Shown here in pieces: positions 9,185-17,412 of a stretch of 64,000 bases of DNA. Both the position numbers and the translations under genes were made by a program. Numbering within the stretch: the first letter of the stretch is position 1; the number at the start of each line of letters is the position of its first letter. The notes under the pieces are model-generated. The model did not search any database. It saw nothing but the letters and a program-made list of their open reading frames with translations, and was not told where the DNA came from. Origin of the DNA: Paenibacillus sp. HGH0039 (GTDB taxonomy: Bacteria; Bacillota; Bacilli; Paenibacillales; NBRC-103111); NCBI RefSeq assembly GCF_000411255.1, contig NZ_KE150413.1:2642580-2706579 (forward strand), in the 5' to 3' direction.

Positions 9185-9210
9185 ATATACTGAACGAACG
9201 TTCAGTATAT
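9185..9210. promoter_or_regulatory. TetR operator copy 2 upstream of the MFS efflux gene
   Basis: The palindrome has arms ATATACTGAACG and CGTTCAGTATAT, with only the central pair unmatched. Its left arm contains a possible -10 box TATACT (9186-9191), with a weak -35 (TTTGGC, 9163-9168) 17 bp before it. Bound repressor would cover the -10 region. Confidence 0.75.
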
Positions 9211-9268
9211 GAAATTAAGGGAACCCTGGATAGACTAAATAGACAGATTTGTGGAGGAGGGGATGGAA

Positions 9269-10468
9269 ATGGATTTGCTGCTTAAAAACCGAGGAGCCGT
9301 ACTGCTTCTCATGCTTAATATTTTTCTCGTATTTACCGGTATCGGACTCGTTATCCCGATCATGCCGACTTACATGGATGAACTTCATTTAAACGGAAGC
9401 ATTATGGGCTTCCTCGTGGCCGCGTTTTCGCTGACGCAGCTCATTTTCTCGCCGCTCGCGGGCAGGTTTTCCGATTCGCTGGGCCGGAAGAAAATGATCG
9501 TGGCCGGTATGGTCATCTTCACCGTGTCCGAGCTGCTATTCGGCGTAGTGAGTTCGCCCGTTCTGCTTTTCGCTTCCAGAATGCTCGGAGGGATAGGCGC
9601 GGCGCTGATCATGCCTTCGATTATGGCTTACATAGCCGATGTCACTACAACTGCGGAGCGGGCCAAAGGAATGGGATTTATCAACGCCGCGATCACGACG
9701 GGCTTCATCATCGGCCCGGGCATCGGCGGCTTTATCGCGGAATTCGGCATACGTGCGCCTTTCTACGCGGCTGCGGCCGTCGGCGCCGTCGCCGCGGTTG
9801 TCACGCTGTTTATTCTGCCCGAATCGAAACCGGTGGAACCGCCCGTTAAAGCCGGAGCGGCTCCTTCGCAGAAGCAGAGCTTTATGGCCCAGATGCTGAG
9901 TTCGTTCCGGGAACCGTATTTCATCAGCCTGGTCATCGTCTTCGTGATGTCTTTCGGCCTGGCGAATTACGAGACGGTTTTCGGACTTTTCGTGGATCAT
10001 AAATTCGGATTTACACCTAAAGATATCGCTTTTATCATTACGTTCGGCTCTATTTCCGGAGCGGTCGTGCAGGTCACGATATTCGGCTGGATCTTGAATC
10101 GCTTCGGGGAAAGAACCGTCATATCGGTCTGTCTCGCTATGGCCGGTCTGTTCGTTTTGCTGACTCTGTTCGTCCATCAATATTGGATGATTGTTGTCGT
10201 GACGTTTATCGTATTTTTGTCGATCGATATTTTGCGTCCGGCGATCGGAACTCAGATGTCTAAAATGGCGAACGAGCATCAGGGATATGTAGCGGGCCTG
10301 AATTCGGCTTATACCAGCCTCGGAAATATTACGGGTCCGATCGTGGCCGGAGTTCTTTTCGACCGGAATTTGAATTATCCGTATGTGTCGGCGGCCCTGA
10401 TCTTGTTTCTATGCTTCGCCTTGTCTTTGCGGGCGGGAAGAAGAGGATCGGCATCCGGCATTTCGTAA
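9269..10468 (+). CDS. MFS drug efflux transporter (DHA1, 12 TM), TetR-controlled
   Basis: This 399-residue proton-driven exporter has 12 predicted membrane helices. Motif A in loop 2-3 reads GRFSDSLGRKKMI and the antiporter motif C in helix 5 reads TTGFIIGPGIGGFIAEFG, which mark a DHA1 drug:H+ antiporter (TetA/NorA-like group). ATG 9269 is chosen because GGAGGAGGGG ends 6-8 bp upstream; the GTG at 9251 lies inside that ribosome binding site. The duplicated palindrome shared with the adjacent tetR gene argues that it is the main target of that repressor. The substrate cannot be deduced. Confidence 0.9.
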   Translation: MDLLLKNRGAVLLLMLNIFLVFTGIGLVIPIMPTYMDELHLNGSIMGFLVAAFSLTQLIFSPLAGRFSDSLGRKKMIVAGMVIFTVSELLFGVVSSPVLLFASRMLGGIGAALIMPSIMAYIADVTTTAERAKGMGFINAAITTGFIIGPGIGGFIAEFGIRAPFYAAAAVGAVAAVVTLFILPESKPVEPPVKAGAAPSQKQSFMAQMLSSFREPYFISLVIVFVMSFGLANYETVFGLFVDHKFGFTPKDIAFIITFGSISGAVVQVTIFGWILNRFGERTVISVCLAMAGLFVLLTLFVHQYWMIVVVTFIVFLSIDILRPAIGTQMSKMANEHQGYVAGLNSAYTSLGNITGPIVAGVLFDRNLNYPYVSAALILFLCFALSLRAGRRGSASGIS

Positions 10469-10522
10469 AGCCACAGAAAGCTTTATACTAGAAAGATAAA
10501 AAGAAAGCGGGAGGCATGCAGG

Positions 10523-11389
10523 ATGCGGCATACAGAAGGCTATATCGAGGTACCCGGCGGCAAAGTGTGGTACAGCTCGGCGGGAGAAGGCGGCGGAACG
10601 CCCCTGCTCGTTCTACACGGCGGCCCGGGCAACACTCATGATCCGCTTAAAGCGACCCTTCACGTGCTGGGAGACGAAAGGCCGGTTATTTTCTACGATC
10701 AGCTCGGCGGAGGGAATTCGGACAGACCGGGAGATGCCTCCTTATGGCGTACGGAACGGTTTATCGAAGAACTGGCCTGTGTGAGAGAAGCTCTCGGCCT
10801 GGATGAGGTTCATATACTCGGGCATTCCTGGGGCACGATGCTCGCGGCTTCCTATTTGATCGAACGCAAGCCAACCGGAGTGCGAAGCGTCATTTTCTCC
10901 AGTCCCTGTCTGAGTGCGGCACGCTGGAAAGAAGACGCGGACCGGTTCCTAGCTGAATTGCCGGATGAAGTCCAAGCGGTCATCGCGCGCAGCGAAGAGC
11001 AGGGCACAACGAATTCGGATGAGTATCGGGATGCGATGAAGGACTATTACAAAAGGCACGTATGCCGAATCGACCCTCTGCCTGCGGTCGTGCTGGAAAG
11101 CCGGGGCAAGGCTAATAAGGACATTTACATGTCCATGTGGGGGCCTTCCGAGTTTTGCCCGACCGGGAGTCTGAAAACGTACGACGTGACACCGCGGCTT
11201 CATGAAATTAACGTGCCGTCGCTGTTCCTGTGCGGCCGGTATGACGAAGCGGCGCCGGAGTCTACGTTTTATTATCACTCGCTTGTCCCTCAATCGGACT
11301 TTCAAGTGCTGGAGAACAGCTCCCATGCGGGATATCTGGAAGAACCGGAGGAGTATGTCCGTATCGTACGCGGCTTTTTAACTTCATAA
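10523..11389 (+). CDS. Proline iminopeptidase-family alpha/beta hydrolase
   Basis: This 288-residue cytoplasmic enzyme of peptidase family S33 carries the oxyanion motif [11 protein letters not shown] (about 32-42). The nucleophile elbow is GHSWGT with Ser102, followed by a likely catalytic Asp in [11 protein letters not shown] (about 240) and His in [11 protein letters not shown] (about 268). Family members release N-terminal proline or other small residues from peptides, or hydrolyse amides. A GCGGGAGG ribosome binding site precedes the ATG by 8 bp. It lies 54 bp after the MFS gene and could be read from the same transcript. A strong hairpin follows. Confidence 0.88.
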   Translation: MRHTEGYIEVPGGKVWYSSAGEGGGTPLLVLHGGPGNTHDPLKATLHVLGDERPVIFYDQLGGGNSDRPGDASLWRTERFIEELACVREALGLDEVHILGHSWGTMLAASYLIERKPTGVRSVIFSSPCLSAARWKEDADRFLAELPDEVQAVIARSEEQGTTNSDEYRDAMKDYYKRHVCRIDPLPAVVLESRGKANKDIYMSMWGPSEFCPTGSLKTYDVTPRLHEINVPSLFLCGRYDEAAPESTFYYHSLVPQSDFQVLENSSHAGYLEEPEEYVRIVRGFLTS

Positions 11390-11400
11390 GCGGACTGGCA

Positions 11401-11437
11401 AAAAGACAGACTTTCTTAAAAAGGAAGTCTGTCTTTT
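11401..11437. terminator. Bidirectional terminator between the hydrolase and the SDR gene
   Basis: AAAAGACAGACTT pairs perfectly with AAGTCTGTCTTTT around a loop. A and T runs on either side allow termination of both converging genes. Confidence 0.88.
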
Positions 11438-11498
11438 AAGTTGGAAAACAGATATTCGAGCGCTCAGTCTCCCGATCACCTTCGTCGCTGCCCGGTTC

Positions 11499-12263
11499 TT
11501 AGAGGCGGGCGCCGCCGGATACATCGAGTATCTGGGCGGTGACCCAGCGGCTGTCCTCTGACGCAAGAAAGGCCGCTGCATCCGCGATATCTCCGACTTG
11601 TCCGAGCCGGCCGAAAGCGGACATGCCTGCCGCGTACTTCCGGACCGACGGATCGCTCAGGATGTCCGCGTTAATATCGGTTTCCGTGTAACCGGGAAGG
11701 ATCGTGTTCACGGTAATGCCCCTTTCTCCCAGTTGTTTCGCCAGCGGCAGGGTCATGGTGTTTAAAGCGCCTTTCGTCAACCCGTAGGCAATGGAAGCGG
11801 GGAATGCGATGCGGGTTTCGGCGGAGGAAATGTTCACGATGCGTCCTCCGGTGCGCAGCCGGGGCAGCGCTTTTTGAATAATGAAAAACGGAGCCTTGAT
11901 GTTGACGGCGATCAGCTCGTCAAACTGTTTCTCGGTCGTGGTTTCGATGGACCCTTGTGTGCCGATTCCGGCATTGTTGACGAGAATATCGAGGGATGTG
12001 CTGCCCGTATGTTTGATGGTGAGCGTGTCCAGCTGCTCGAACAATCGTTCCACGCCCTGCATGGAGCCCAGATCGGCCTGCACGCTAAAAGCTTTTCCGC
12101 CGGATTCCGTAATTTCGGCAACGGTCCGCTCCGCCGCCTTCTTGTCCCGGCCGTAATGAACGGCTACCCATGCACCGTCGTGGGCCAATCTCTTGGCGAT
12201 CGCCTTTCCGATTCCGCGGCTTGCTCCGGTGACGAGTGCCGTTTTTTCGCGCAAATTCTGCAT
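11499..12263 (-). CDS. SDR-family oxidoreductase (3-oxoacyl-reductase-like)
   Basis: This 254-residue classical short-chain dehydrogenase has a Rossmann motif TGASRGIG near residues 12-19, the NNAG motif (LVNNAGIGTQG), the catalytic Ser in NISSAE and the catalytic Tyr/Lys in AYGLTKGAL. It ends with SGGARL. Substrate is unknown; relatives reduce ketones or sugars with NADPH. The ATG at 12263 is preferred over the one at 12272 because AAAGG then lies 9 bp upstream. It is divergent from an Lrp/AsnC regulator gene (about 140 bp apart), the usual arrangement for a local regulator and target. Confidence 0.9.
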   Translation of the reverse strand: MQNLREKTALVTGASRGIGKAIAKRLAHDGAWVAVHYGRDKKAAERTVAEITESGGKAFSVQADLGSMQGVERLFEQLDTLTIKHTGSTSLDILVNNAGIGTQGSIETTTEKQFDELIAVNIKAPFFIIQKALPRLRTGGRIVNISSAETRIAFPASIAYGLTKGALNTMTLPLAKQLGERGITVNTILPGYTETDINADILSDPSVRKYAAGMSAFGRLGQVGDIADAAAFLASEDSRWVTAQILDVSGGARL

Positions 12264-12401
12264 GCCAATCATCCTTTCCGGTTCTATACAGTTAATTATA
12301 TGGAAATTCGGATGAGGAGACAGGTATAATCAAAGGGATTCCTGCCGAATCGCTTTCCGTTTTATAAGTAAAACCGCTAAACCGCTTTAGGAGGATGATG
12401 G

Positions 12402-12842
12402 ATGAGAGAAACGGCAAAGCCCGACGATACCGACCGCAAAATCATGAACTTACTGCATACGAACGCACGCATGCCGGTTGCCGAAATCGGTCGCCACATC
12501 TCCATGACCCAGCCGGCAGTGAGAGAACGCATCCAAAAGCTCGAAGAGCAGGGGATTATTACCGCCTACAAAGCCAAATTCGATCCCGGTAAATTAGACC
12601 GGGGCATACAGGCATTTATGTTGTTTAAAACCGTTAAATGCCGGGAGTTTGTCCGTTATTGCGAATCTTCCCCGGAGGTTGCCGAGCTGTACCGCATAAG
12701 CGGGGAGTTCAATTATTTGCTAAAAACGAGGAGCGAATCGATGGAATCGCTTGCCGCGTTCCAGGACGCGATGATGGTTTACGGAGTATCGAATACGCTG
12801 ATCATCATGCACGCTCACGTGGAGGATAAAAGTCCGTTTTGA
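12402..12842 (+). CDS. Lrp/AsnC-family transcriptional regulator
   Basis: This 146-residue protein has an AsnC-type winged helix at the N-terminus (DRKIMNLLHTNARMPVAEI, then ISMTQPAVRERIQKLEEQGI, residues about 9-55). The RAM/AsnC ligand-binding domain follows (GEFNYLLKTRSESMESLAAF). The start ATG has TAGGAGG 7 bp upstream. Proteins of this family sense amino acids and form octamers or dimers. It is transcribed away from the SDR gene and may control it. Confidence 0.9.
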   Translation: MRETAKPDDTDRKIMNLLHTNARMPVAEIGRHISMTQPAVRERIQKLEEQGIITAYKAKFDPGKLDRGIQAFMLFKTVKCREFVRYCESSPEVAELYRISGEFNYLLKTRSESMESLAAFQDAMMVYGVSNTLIIMHAHVEDKSPF

Positions 12843-12969
12843 CTCACCCGGAGATGCTTTCAGGCTGCCGGGTATACCTATGAAAATCCGGAACCGGATT
12901 CAGACGGTTTTTACTCGCTCCATTATTTCAGTTAAACGATGACCGGATTTCCGCATCGGGCTTTTGGTA

Positions 12970-14010
12970 ATGCAAATAATCTCTGGATTAATCAGGCAAG
13001 AAGGTGTCCATTTGACTTTATATATAGTTAATAGCGAGGTGCACAGCCTTTTCGATCAGTTTACGGATCTGATTCAAGGACAATCCCGGCTTCGGGCATG
13101 GGAGCAGCATATTACGATTCCGCACGAGATTGGACAAGGAAGCATCCTCAGGACGCGAATCCGTCCCGGCATGGAAATCGCGATAACGGACCTGACCTAT
13201 GCGCAGGATATGAAGCTGCGTATTCAGGAGGCATGTCCGTTGTTTGAGCTAAGTTATTGTCTTAGCGGCGATATTTATTGCGAGTGGGGCGGCAAGGAGA
13301 GCTATACCAATCATTGGACGGGCAACGTGCTATTTTTCGAGAATGAATTGGTATATGAAGAGAAAAAGGCGGGGGTCCGCAATCATATGCTGGAAATCCG
13401 CTTGTCTCCGCAGGAGTTGTTTCATTATGCGGCCGATCTTCCCGAGCGACAGAAGATGGAATCCTGGCTGCAGCGGCATAAGGGCAGCATCGATAAATAC
13501 CCGAATACGCCGGAAATCCATCGCTGTGTGTCGGATATGCTTAACTGTTCTTATGTCGGAGCGATGAAACGGCTTTACATGGAGAGCAAAGCCATGGAGC
13601 TGATCGCTTTGTTCGGGGAAGTAGAAGGCTATGAAGCGGAGATTGGAAAACAGTTTTTGAACCGGGATGATCTCGTGAAGCTGGATCAAGCCAGGGAACT
13701 GGTGGTTCGTCATTTCGAACAGCCGTTATCGATCCGGGAGCTGGCGAGAAAGGTCGGACTCAATGAATTCAAGCTGAAAAAAGGTTTTCGGGAACGTTTT
13801 GGCATGACTGTATTTGAACTGGTACGCAAGCAAAGGATGGAAAAGGCGCTTTATTGTATGGAAGTACAGCGGATGAATGTCGGGGAAACGGCGGTGTCCG
13901 TCGGCTACAGCAATTTCAGCAATTTCGCCGCAGCCTTCCATAAAATGTATGGATATAATCCGAGTGAATACCTCAAGATGTTATCCCATCGGGATGCAAA
14001 AACAGAATAG
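12970..14010 (+). CDS. AraC-family regulator, PchR/YbtA-like (siderophore-type)
   Basis: About 346 residues. The C-terminal AraC domain (about 240-340) has the first HTH in ELARKVGLNEFKLKKGFRE and the second in VSVGYSNFSNFAAAFHKMYG. The LNEFKLKKGFRERFG stretch is characteristic of PchR/YbtA-type iron-siderophore regulators. The N-terminal half carries the effector domain (FELSYCLSGDIYCEWGG). The start is uncertain: ATG 12970 and TTG 12964 have no clear ribosome binding site, whereas TTG 13012 has AAGGTG about 7 bp upstream and would give a protein 14 residues shorter. The neighbouring exporter with a possible Fur box suggests control of metallophore export. Confidence 0.85.
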   Translation: MQIISGLIRQEGVHLTLYIVNSEVHSLFDQFTDLIQGQSRLRAWEQHITIPHEIGQGSILRTRIRPGMEIAITDLTYAQDMKLRIQEACPLFELSYCLSGDIYCEWGGKESYTNHWTGNVLFFENELVYEEKKAGVRNHMLEIRLSPQELFHYAADLPERQKMESWLQRHKGSIDKYPNTPEIHRCVSDMLNCSYVGAMKRLYMESKAMELIALFGEVEGYEAEIGKQFLNRDDLVKLDQARELVVRHFEQPLSIRELARKVGLNEFKLKKGFRERFGMTVFELVRKQRMEKALYCMEVQRMNVGETAVSVGYSNFSNFAAAFHKMYGYNPSEYLKMLSHRDAKTE

Positions 14011-14027
14011 ATCAGCTTATTCGTTTA

Positions 14028-14072
14028 AAAAAGGATTTCGGACATAGGTATCATGTTCGGAATCCTTTTTTT
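14028..14072 (+). terminator. Terminator after the AraC-type gene
   Basis: A long stem pairs AAAAAGGATTTCGGACAT with ATGTTCGGAATCCTTTTT, with two G-T pairs, and is followed by T residues. Confidence 0.85.
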
Positions 14073-14138
14073 GTTCCGCCCATTCCTTCTATAGGGAGAG
14101 AAAATACCTTTGCAGGTAGAACACCGTTTCATTCTCGC

Positions 14139-14153
14139 TGATAATAAGGATCA
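14139..14153. promoter_or_regulatory. Candidate Fur box upstream of the 14-TM exporter
   Basis: TGATAATAAGGATCA matches 12 of the 14 specified positions of the Bacillus 7-1-7 Fur consensus (TGATAATnATTATCA). It lies 52 bp before the start codon of the MFS gene. The match is partial and untested; the PchR-like neighbour makes iron control plausible. Confidence 0.4.
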
Positions 14154-14204
14154 ATTGGTCATGCTGGTTCGCTTAATTTGGCGCTGAATGAGGGAGGAAT
14201 AACA

Positions 14205-15650
14205 ATGAATGACTTGATTCCTGCATGTACAAGAGAACCCGATGCGGCACCGCACCCCGATCCACGCCGCTGGATGGCTTTAGTCCTGATTTTGCTGCCG
14301 ACGCTTCTGATTTCGCTGAACAATTACATGATGCAGGTGGCGCTTCCGGTAATGCAGGCGAGCGTCCATGCCAGCTTTGCCGAAGCGCAGCTTATTTTCT
14401 CGGGATATTCGTTAGGGCTTGCCGTTGCTTTGATTTTAGGCGGAAAATTGGGTGACTTATATGGCCGAAAACGCCTGTTACGGATCGGGGTTTCGGGTTT
14501 TACCTGTATGTGCCTGCTCGGCGCATTGGTACCCAACCCGACTCTACTCCTTGTCATTCGCATCATCCAGGGTTTATCGGCAGCGATGATCCAACCACAG
14601 GTTTTGTCCATTATGCAGAGCATCTTCCTCCCGAGGGAAAAAGGGTTGGTTTTTGCCATCTATGGGGCCGTGATCGGCCTAGGTTTCACCCTTGGCTTGA
14701 TTTTGGGCGGGCTTTTGGTGGACTGGAACCTGTTCGGACTTAGCTGGAGGATCGTTTTTCTAGTTAATGTGCCTTTTGGACTGCTTGTGATGATGGGACT
14801 GCCGATCGTTCCCGAATCACGCGGGCATTCCGACCCGAGTATCGACTGGTTCGGCATTATTCTTGTTATGTCCGGATTGCTTTTGCTCATATATCCGTTA
14901 ACGATCTGCCAAAAACAAGGATGGCCGGTATGGACCTGGGGATGCTTGCTTTTATCGCTCGTGTTACTGCTTCAATTCGTGCTTCAGCAGAAACGGAGAG
15001 AAGAGGCGGGACGCGCGCCGTTGATGGAGCTTTCCATGTTCAAAATAGGTTCATTCCGGATCGGAATCATTACAGAGGTCGTTGTCTATCTCAGTATGTT
15101 CTCATTCTTCTTCATTTTAAATTATTATTTACAGGCGGGACTGAAATTCGATCTTGAATCGACCAGCCTTGTTTTTTTACCGCTTGGCTTGGGGTTTTTC
15201 GCCACTTCATTAATGTCGGCGTGGTTGGTGAAAAGATGGGGAGACGCCGTATTAAAAACAGGGACGCTTACGATGGGAGTGAGCTTATTTATGCTGATTT
15301 GGTCTCTGCATGCCGATGCCGTGCATTTCTTTCACTTTCAAAACCTATTGATTCTGTCGGTATACGGGCTGGGTCTGGGCATGGCCACAACACCGCTTGC
15401 CAATACGATCTTGAATCGCGTGCCGGCGGCGTCGGGCGGAACCGGTTCGGGGCTGTTTACGACCTTTATGTATTTGGCGAACGCTTTGGGTGTAGCATGG
15501 ATCAGCATTTTGTTTTCCGCTGCGCTGAATTCGCCCCTTGCCGAAGCCGGCCTGGGAGATTATGTCAGAGCTTTTTCCGTTTCAACCGCCGCGAGCGGAG
15601 TGCTGGCTTTCGCCGCTTGTGCATGCATCTGTAGGTTAAAAGAGAAGTGA
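14205..15650 (+). CDS. MFS transporter, EmrB/QacA type (DHA2, 14 TM)
   Basis: This 481-residue exporter starts at ATG 14205, behind AGGGAGGAAT; TTG 14178 is a weaker alternative. Motif A reads GKLGDLYGRKRLL and motif C lies in GAVIGLGFTLGLILGGLLVD. Fourteen membrane segments can be traced, as in EmrB/QacA proteins. The N-terminus is a short cytoplasmic tail (MNDLIPACTREPDAAPHPDP). Position next to a PchR-like regulator and a possible Fur box suggests siderophore or drug export, but the substrate is not encoded here. Confidence 0.9.
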   Translation: MNDLIPACTREPDAAPHPDPRRWMALVLILLPTLLISLNNYMMQVALPVMQASVHASFAEAQLIFSGYSLGLAVALILGGKLGDLYGRKRLLRIGVSGFTCMCLLGALVPNPTLLLVIRIIQGLSAAMIQPQVLSIMQSIFLPREKGLVFAIYGAVIGLGFTLGLILGGLLVDWNLFGLSWRIVFLVNVPFGLLVMMGLPIVPESRGHSDPSIDWFGIILVMSGLLLLIYPLTICQKQGWPVWTWGCLLLSLVLLLQFVLQQKRREEAGRAPLMELSMFKIGSFRIGIITEVVVYLSMFSFFFILNYYLQAGLKFDLESTSLVFLPLGLGFFATSLMSAWLVKRWGDAVLKTGTLTMGVSLFMLIWSLHADAVHFFHFQNLLILSVYGLGLGMATTPLANTILNRVPAASGGTGSGLFTTFMYLANALGVAWISILFSAALNSPLAEAGLGDYVRAFSVSTAASGVLAFAACACICRLKEK

Positions 15651-15726
15651 TGTGACTGATGTGAGTAAGTAACTTGAAGTTTACGGAAATGAGCTGCTTG
15701 GAATACTCGAACCGATTCAAAAACCT

Positions 15727-15763
15727 AAAAACCCGGCGGACCGAAAAGGTCCTGACCGGGTTT
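15727..15763. terminator. Terminator between convergent genes
   Basis: AAACCCGG pairs with CCGGGTTT and an inner GGACC pairs with GGTCC. A-rich sequence on the plus-strand left side provides a U-run for the minus-strand gene ending at 15780. Confidence 0.8.
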
Positions 15764-15779
15764 GCTGATTTTGCATGTT

Positions 15780-17234
15780 TTACTTGATGGTATACGGGAG
15801 CTTGAACGTCCAGAGCTCGGTGCCGTTTTCCGGGGAGCTGCTGTCGACGCCGAAATCGTTGTCGTTCACGATGACAAGCGTGTTGCCGTTTACGAGAGAC
15901 ACGCCTTCCACTTTCTCATACGGATATTTGAAAGGGACCAGATCAAGCAGCGTCCGTTTGGAAGGAGGAAGGATGCCCTGACCTTTCAGCTCGGCCGGGG
16001 ACATTTGCTCCAGTGTTTTACCGGCTGCCTTGGTATCGTCGTATTTGCCGAGAATGTTGGTCGCGTTGGACAGGTCGATGGAATAGATACGCTTCAGCTG
16101 CGCTTTGTCTCCCGCGTTTTTGTCGCGCTCGTCGATAAGCAGCGTATTTTCATCCACCACCACGAGGTCCGAAATGACGATATCGGCTTGCTTTAATCCC
16201 TTGAAGTCTTTGGCGTCTTCCGCAAGATAAGCGAATTCGGCTACCGGCTCCAGCGTTTGCAGATTAAATTTGACGATACGCAGTTGACGCGAATTGTCGG
16301 ATTCCTTGTTCGGGCTGCGCAGCGGGCTCTGCATCGCCATGAACATGAAGCGGCCGTCCGGTGTGATGCCTACCGCTTCGGCGCCGCGGTTTTGGCGGAG
16401 CTTGTTATAGACGGCCGGCAGTGTTTCACGGGCTGGCACAAGCGGTGTGGAAACTTGAGCGGCCCAGCCTTTAGGCACGATGCGCTCGATCAGGGTACCG
16501 TCCCGTTTTACATGCACCAGGGAGGGGCCGTATTCGTCCGAAATCCAGAACGTATCGTCTTTGGGGTTGTAGGCCAGGCCTTCCACGTCAAGACCGTACG
16601 GATCGTAAGCGAGTTCTTTCTCGGCTTTGGCGTCGAAAGGCGCTTCGTCCCGGCCTTTGATGTTCGGCAAACCGCTGATGTTGGCTTTCCCTGTTGCCGG
16701 ATTGATGCCGTTCAATTTAAGTGGGAATTGGTCGAGAATGTTGATTTGGCCGTCTTTAATTTCGATTTTGTAAATGGTCGGGGTATAATCGGCGAGCGGG
16801 AACGTACGGACCATGGTTCCTTTAACATCGACTTCTCCGTTCGGACCGCGGTCCGCCGTTGTATAGAATACATTGTCGGGATCGCCCGGCAGGTGGGTCA
16901 GCGAGGAGCCGATGCCCATTTTGACCCCTTTTGCCAGATCGGGAGCATTCAGTTTGTATTTGCCTGTCAGTGCAGGCTTGTCCGTCAGAGAGACACGGCT
17001 GCGGAACTCGTCCCAATCGACGTACTTGCCGGTCGCTTCGCTGATTGCGCGGAAAGGCAGATACAGGCTGCCGTCGATGTTAACGGCCGGGACGGACGGA
17101 GCAACGGCTTGCCCGTTGTTGGTGTAGGTGACCGAGTCCGCCGTAGAGCCTTTCAGATCCGCGGCAAAAGCGGCCCCTGTTCCGGATACGAGCGTAAGTG
17201 CTGTCGATGCGGCGATAAGCCAGTTCTTTTTCAT
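15780..17234 (-). CDS. Secreted esterase-like phytase-fold protein with copper-amine-oxidase-like N-terminal domain
   Basis: This 484-residue exported protein has a signal peptide of about 24 residues (MKKNWLIAASTALTL to AFAAD). Residues about 30-85 resemble the copper amine oxidase N-terminal/stalk domain common in Paenibacillus surface proteins (VNIDGSLYLPFRAISEATG, VDWDEFRSRVSL). The rest matches the esterase-like activity of phytase family: a beta-propeller with DVEGLAYNPKDDTFWISDEYGPSL, AEAVGITPDGRFMFMAMQSP and DFKGLKQADIVISDLVVVDE. The biochemical role is not established for most relatives; phosphate release outside the cell is one possibility. It stands alone between terminators. Confidence 0.85.
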   Translation of the reverse strand: MKKNWLIAASTALTLVSGTGAAFAADLKGSTADSVTYTNNGQAVAPSVPAVNIDGSLYLPFRAISEATGKYVDWDEFRSRVSLTDKPALTGKYKLNAPDLAKGVKMGIGSSLTHLPGDPDNVFYTTADRGPNGEVDVKGTMVRTFPLADYTPTIYKIEIKDGQINILDQFPLKLNGINPATGKANISGLPNIKGRDEAPFDAKAEKELAYDPYGLDVEGLAYNPKDDTFWISDEYGPSLVHVKRDGTLIERIVPKGWAAQVSTPLVPARETLPAVYNKLRQNRGAEAVGITPDGRFMFMAMQSPLRSPNKESDNSRQLRIVKFNLQTLEPVAEFAYLAEDAKDFKGLKQADIVISDLVVVDENTLLIDERDKNAGDKAQLKRIYSIDLSNATNILGKYDDTKAAGKTLEQMSPAELKGQGILPPSKRTLLDLVPFKYPYEKVEGVSLVNGNTLVIVNDNDFGVDSSSPENGTELWTFKLPYTIK

Positions 17235-17360
17235 TTTTGCAGATCCCCTTCATAAGTCGGATAGTATGTATGATTACTAAGCCTGACTATAGCAGGGCAT
17301 TGTTAACGTTGAGTAAGTGGATTATAGAGATTTTGTAAAGGCGGGAATAATGGGTACATA

Positions 17361-17389
17361 AAAAAAAGCTACCCCGGCCGGGATAGCTT
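17361..17389 (-). terminator. Terminator of the minus-strand MFS gene
   Basis: AAGCTA(C)CCCGG pairs with CCGGG(A)TAGCTT. A run of A on the plus strand gives the U-tract for transcripts coming from 17413. Confidence 0.8.
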
Positions 17390-17412
17390 ATCACCTGCAT
17401 TCAGGCATTCAT

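Noticed and set aside
8427-9208. LexA boxes in the tetR region (GAAC-N4-GTTC core)
   Set aside because: The palindrome extends well beyond the LexA core and occurs exactly twice, once before tetR and once before its partner pump, so a TetR operator is the simpler explanation.
13012-14010. TTG 13012 as the certain start of the AraC-type gene
   Set aside because: It has the best ribosome binding site, but the frame is open further upstream, so the start was left as uncertain.
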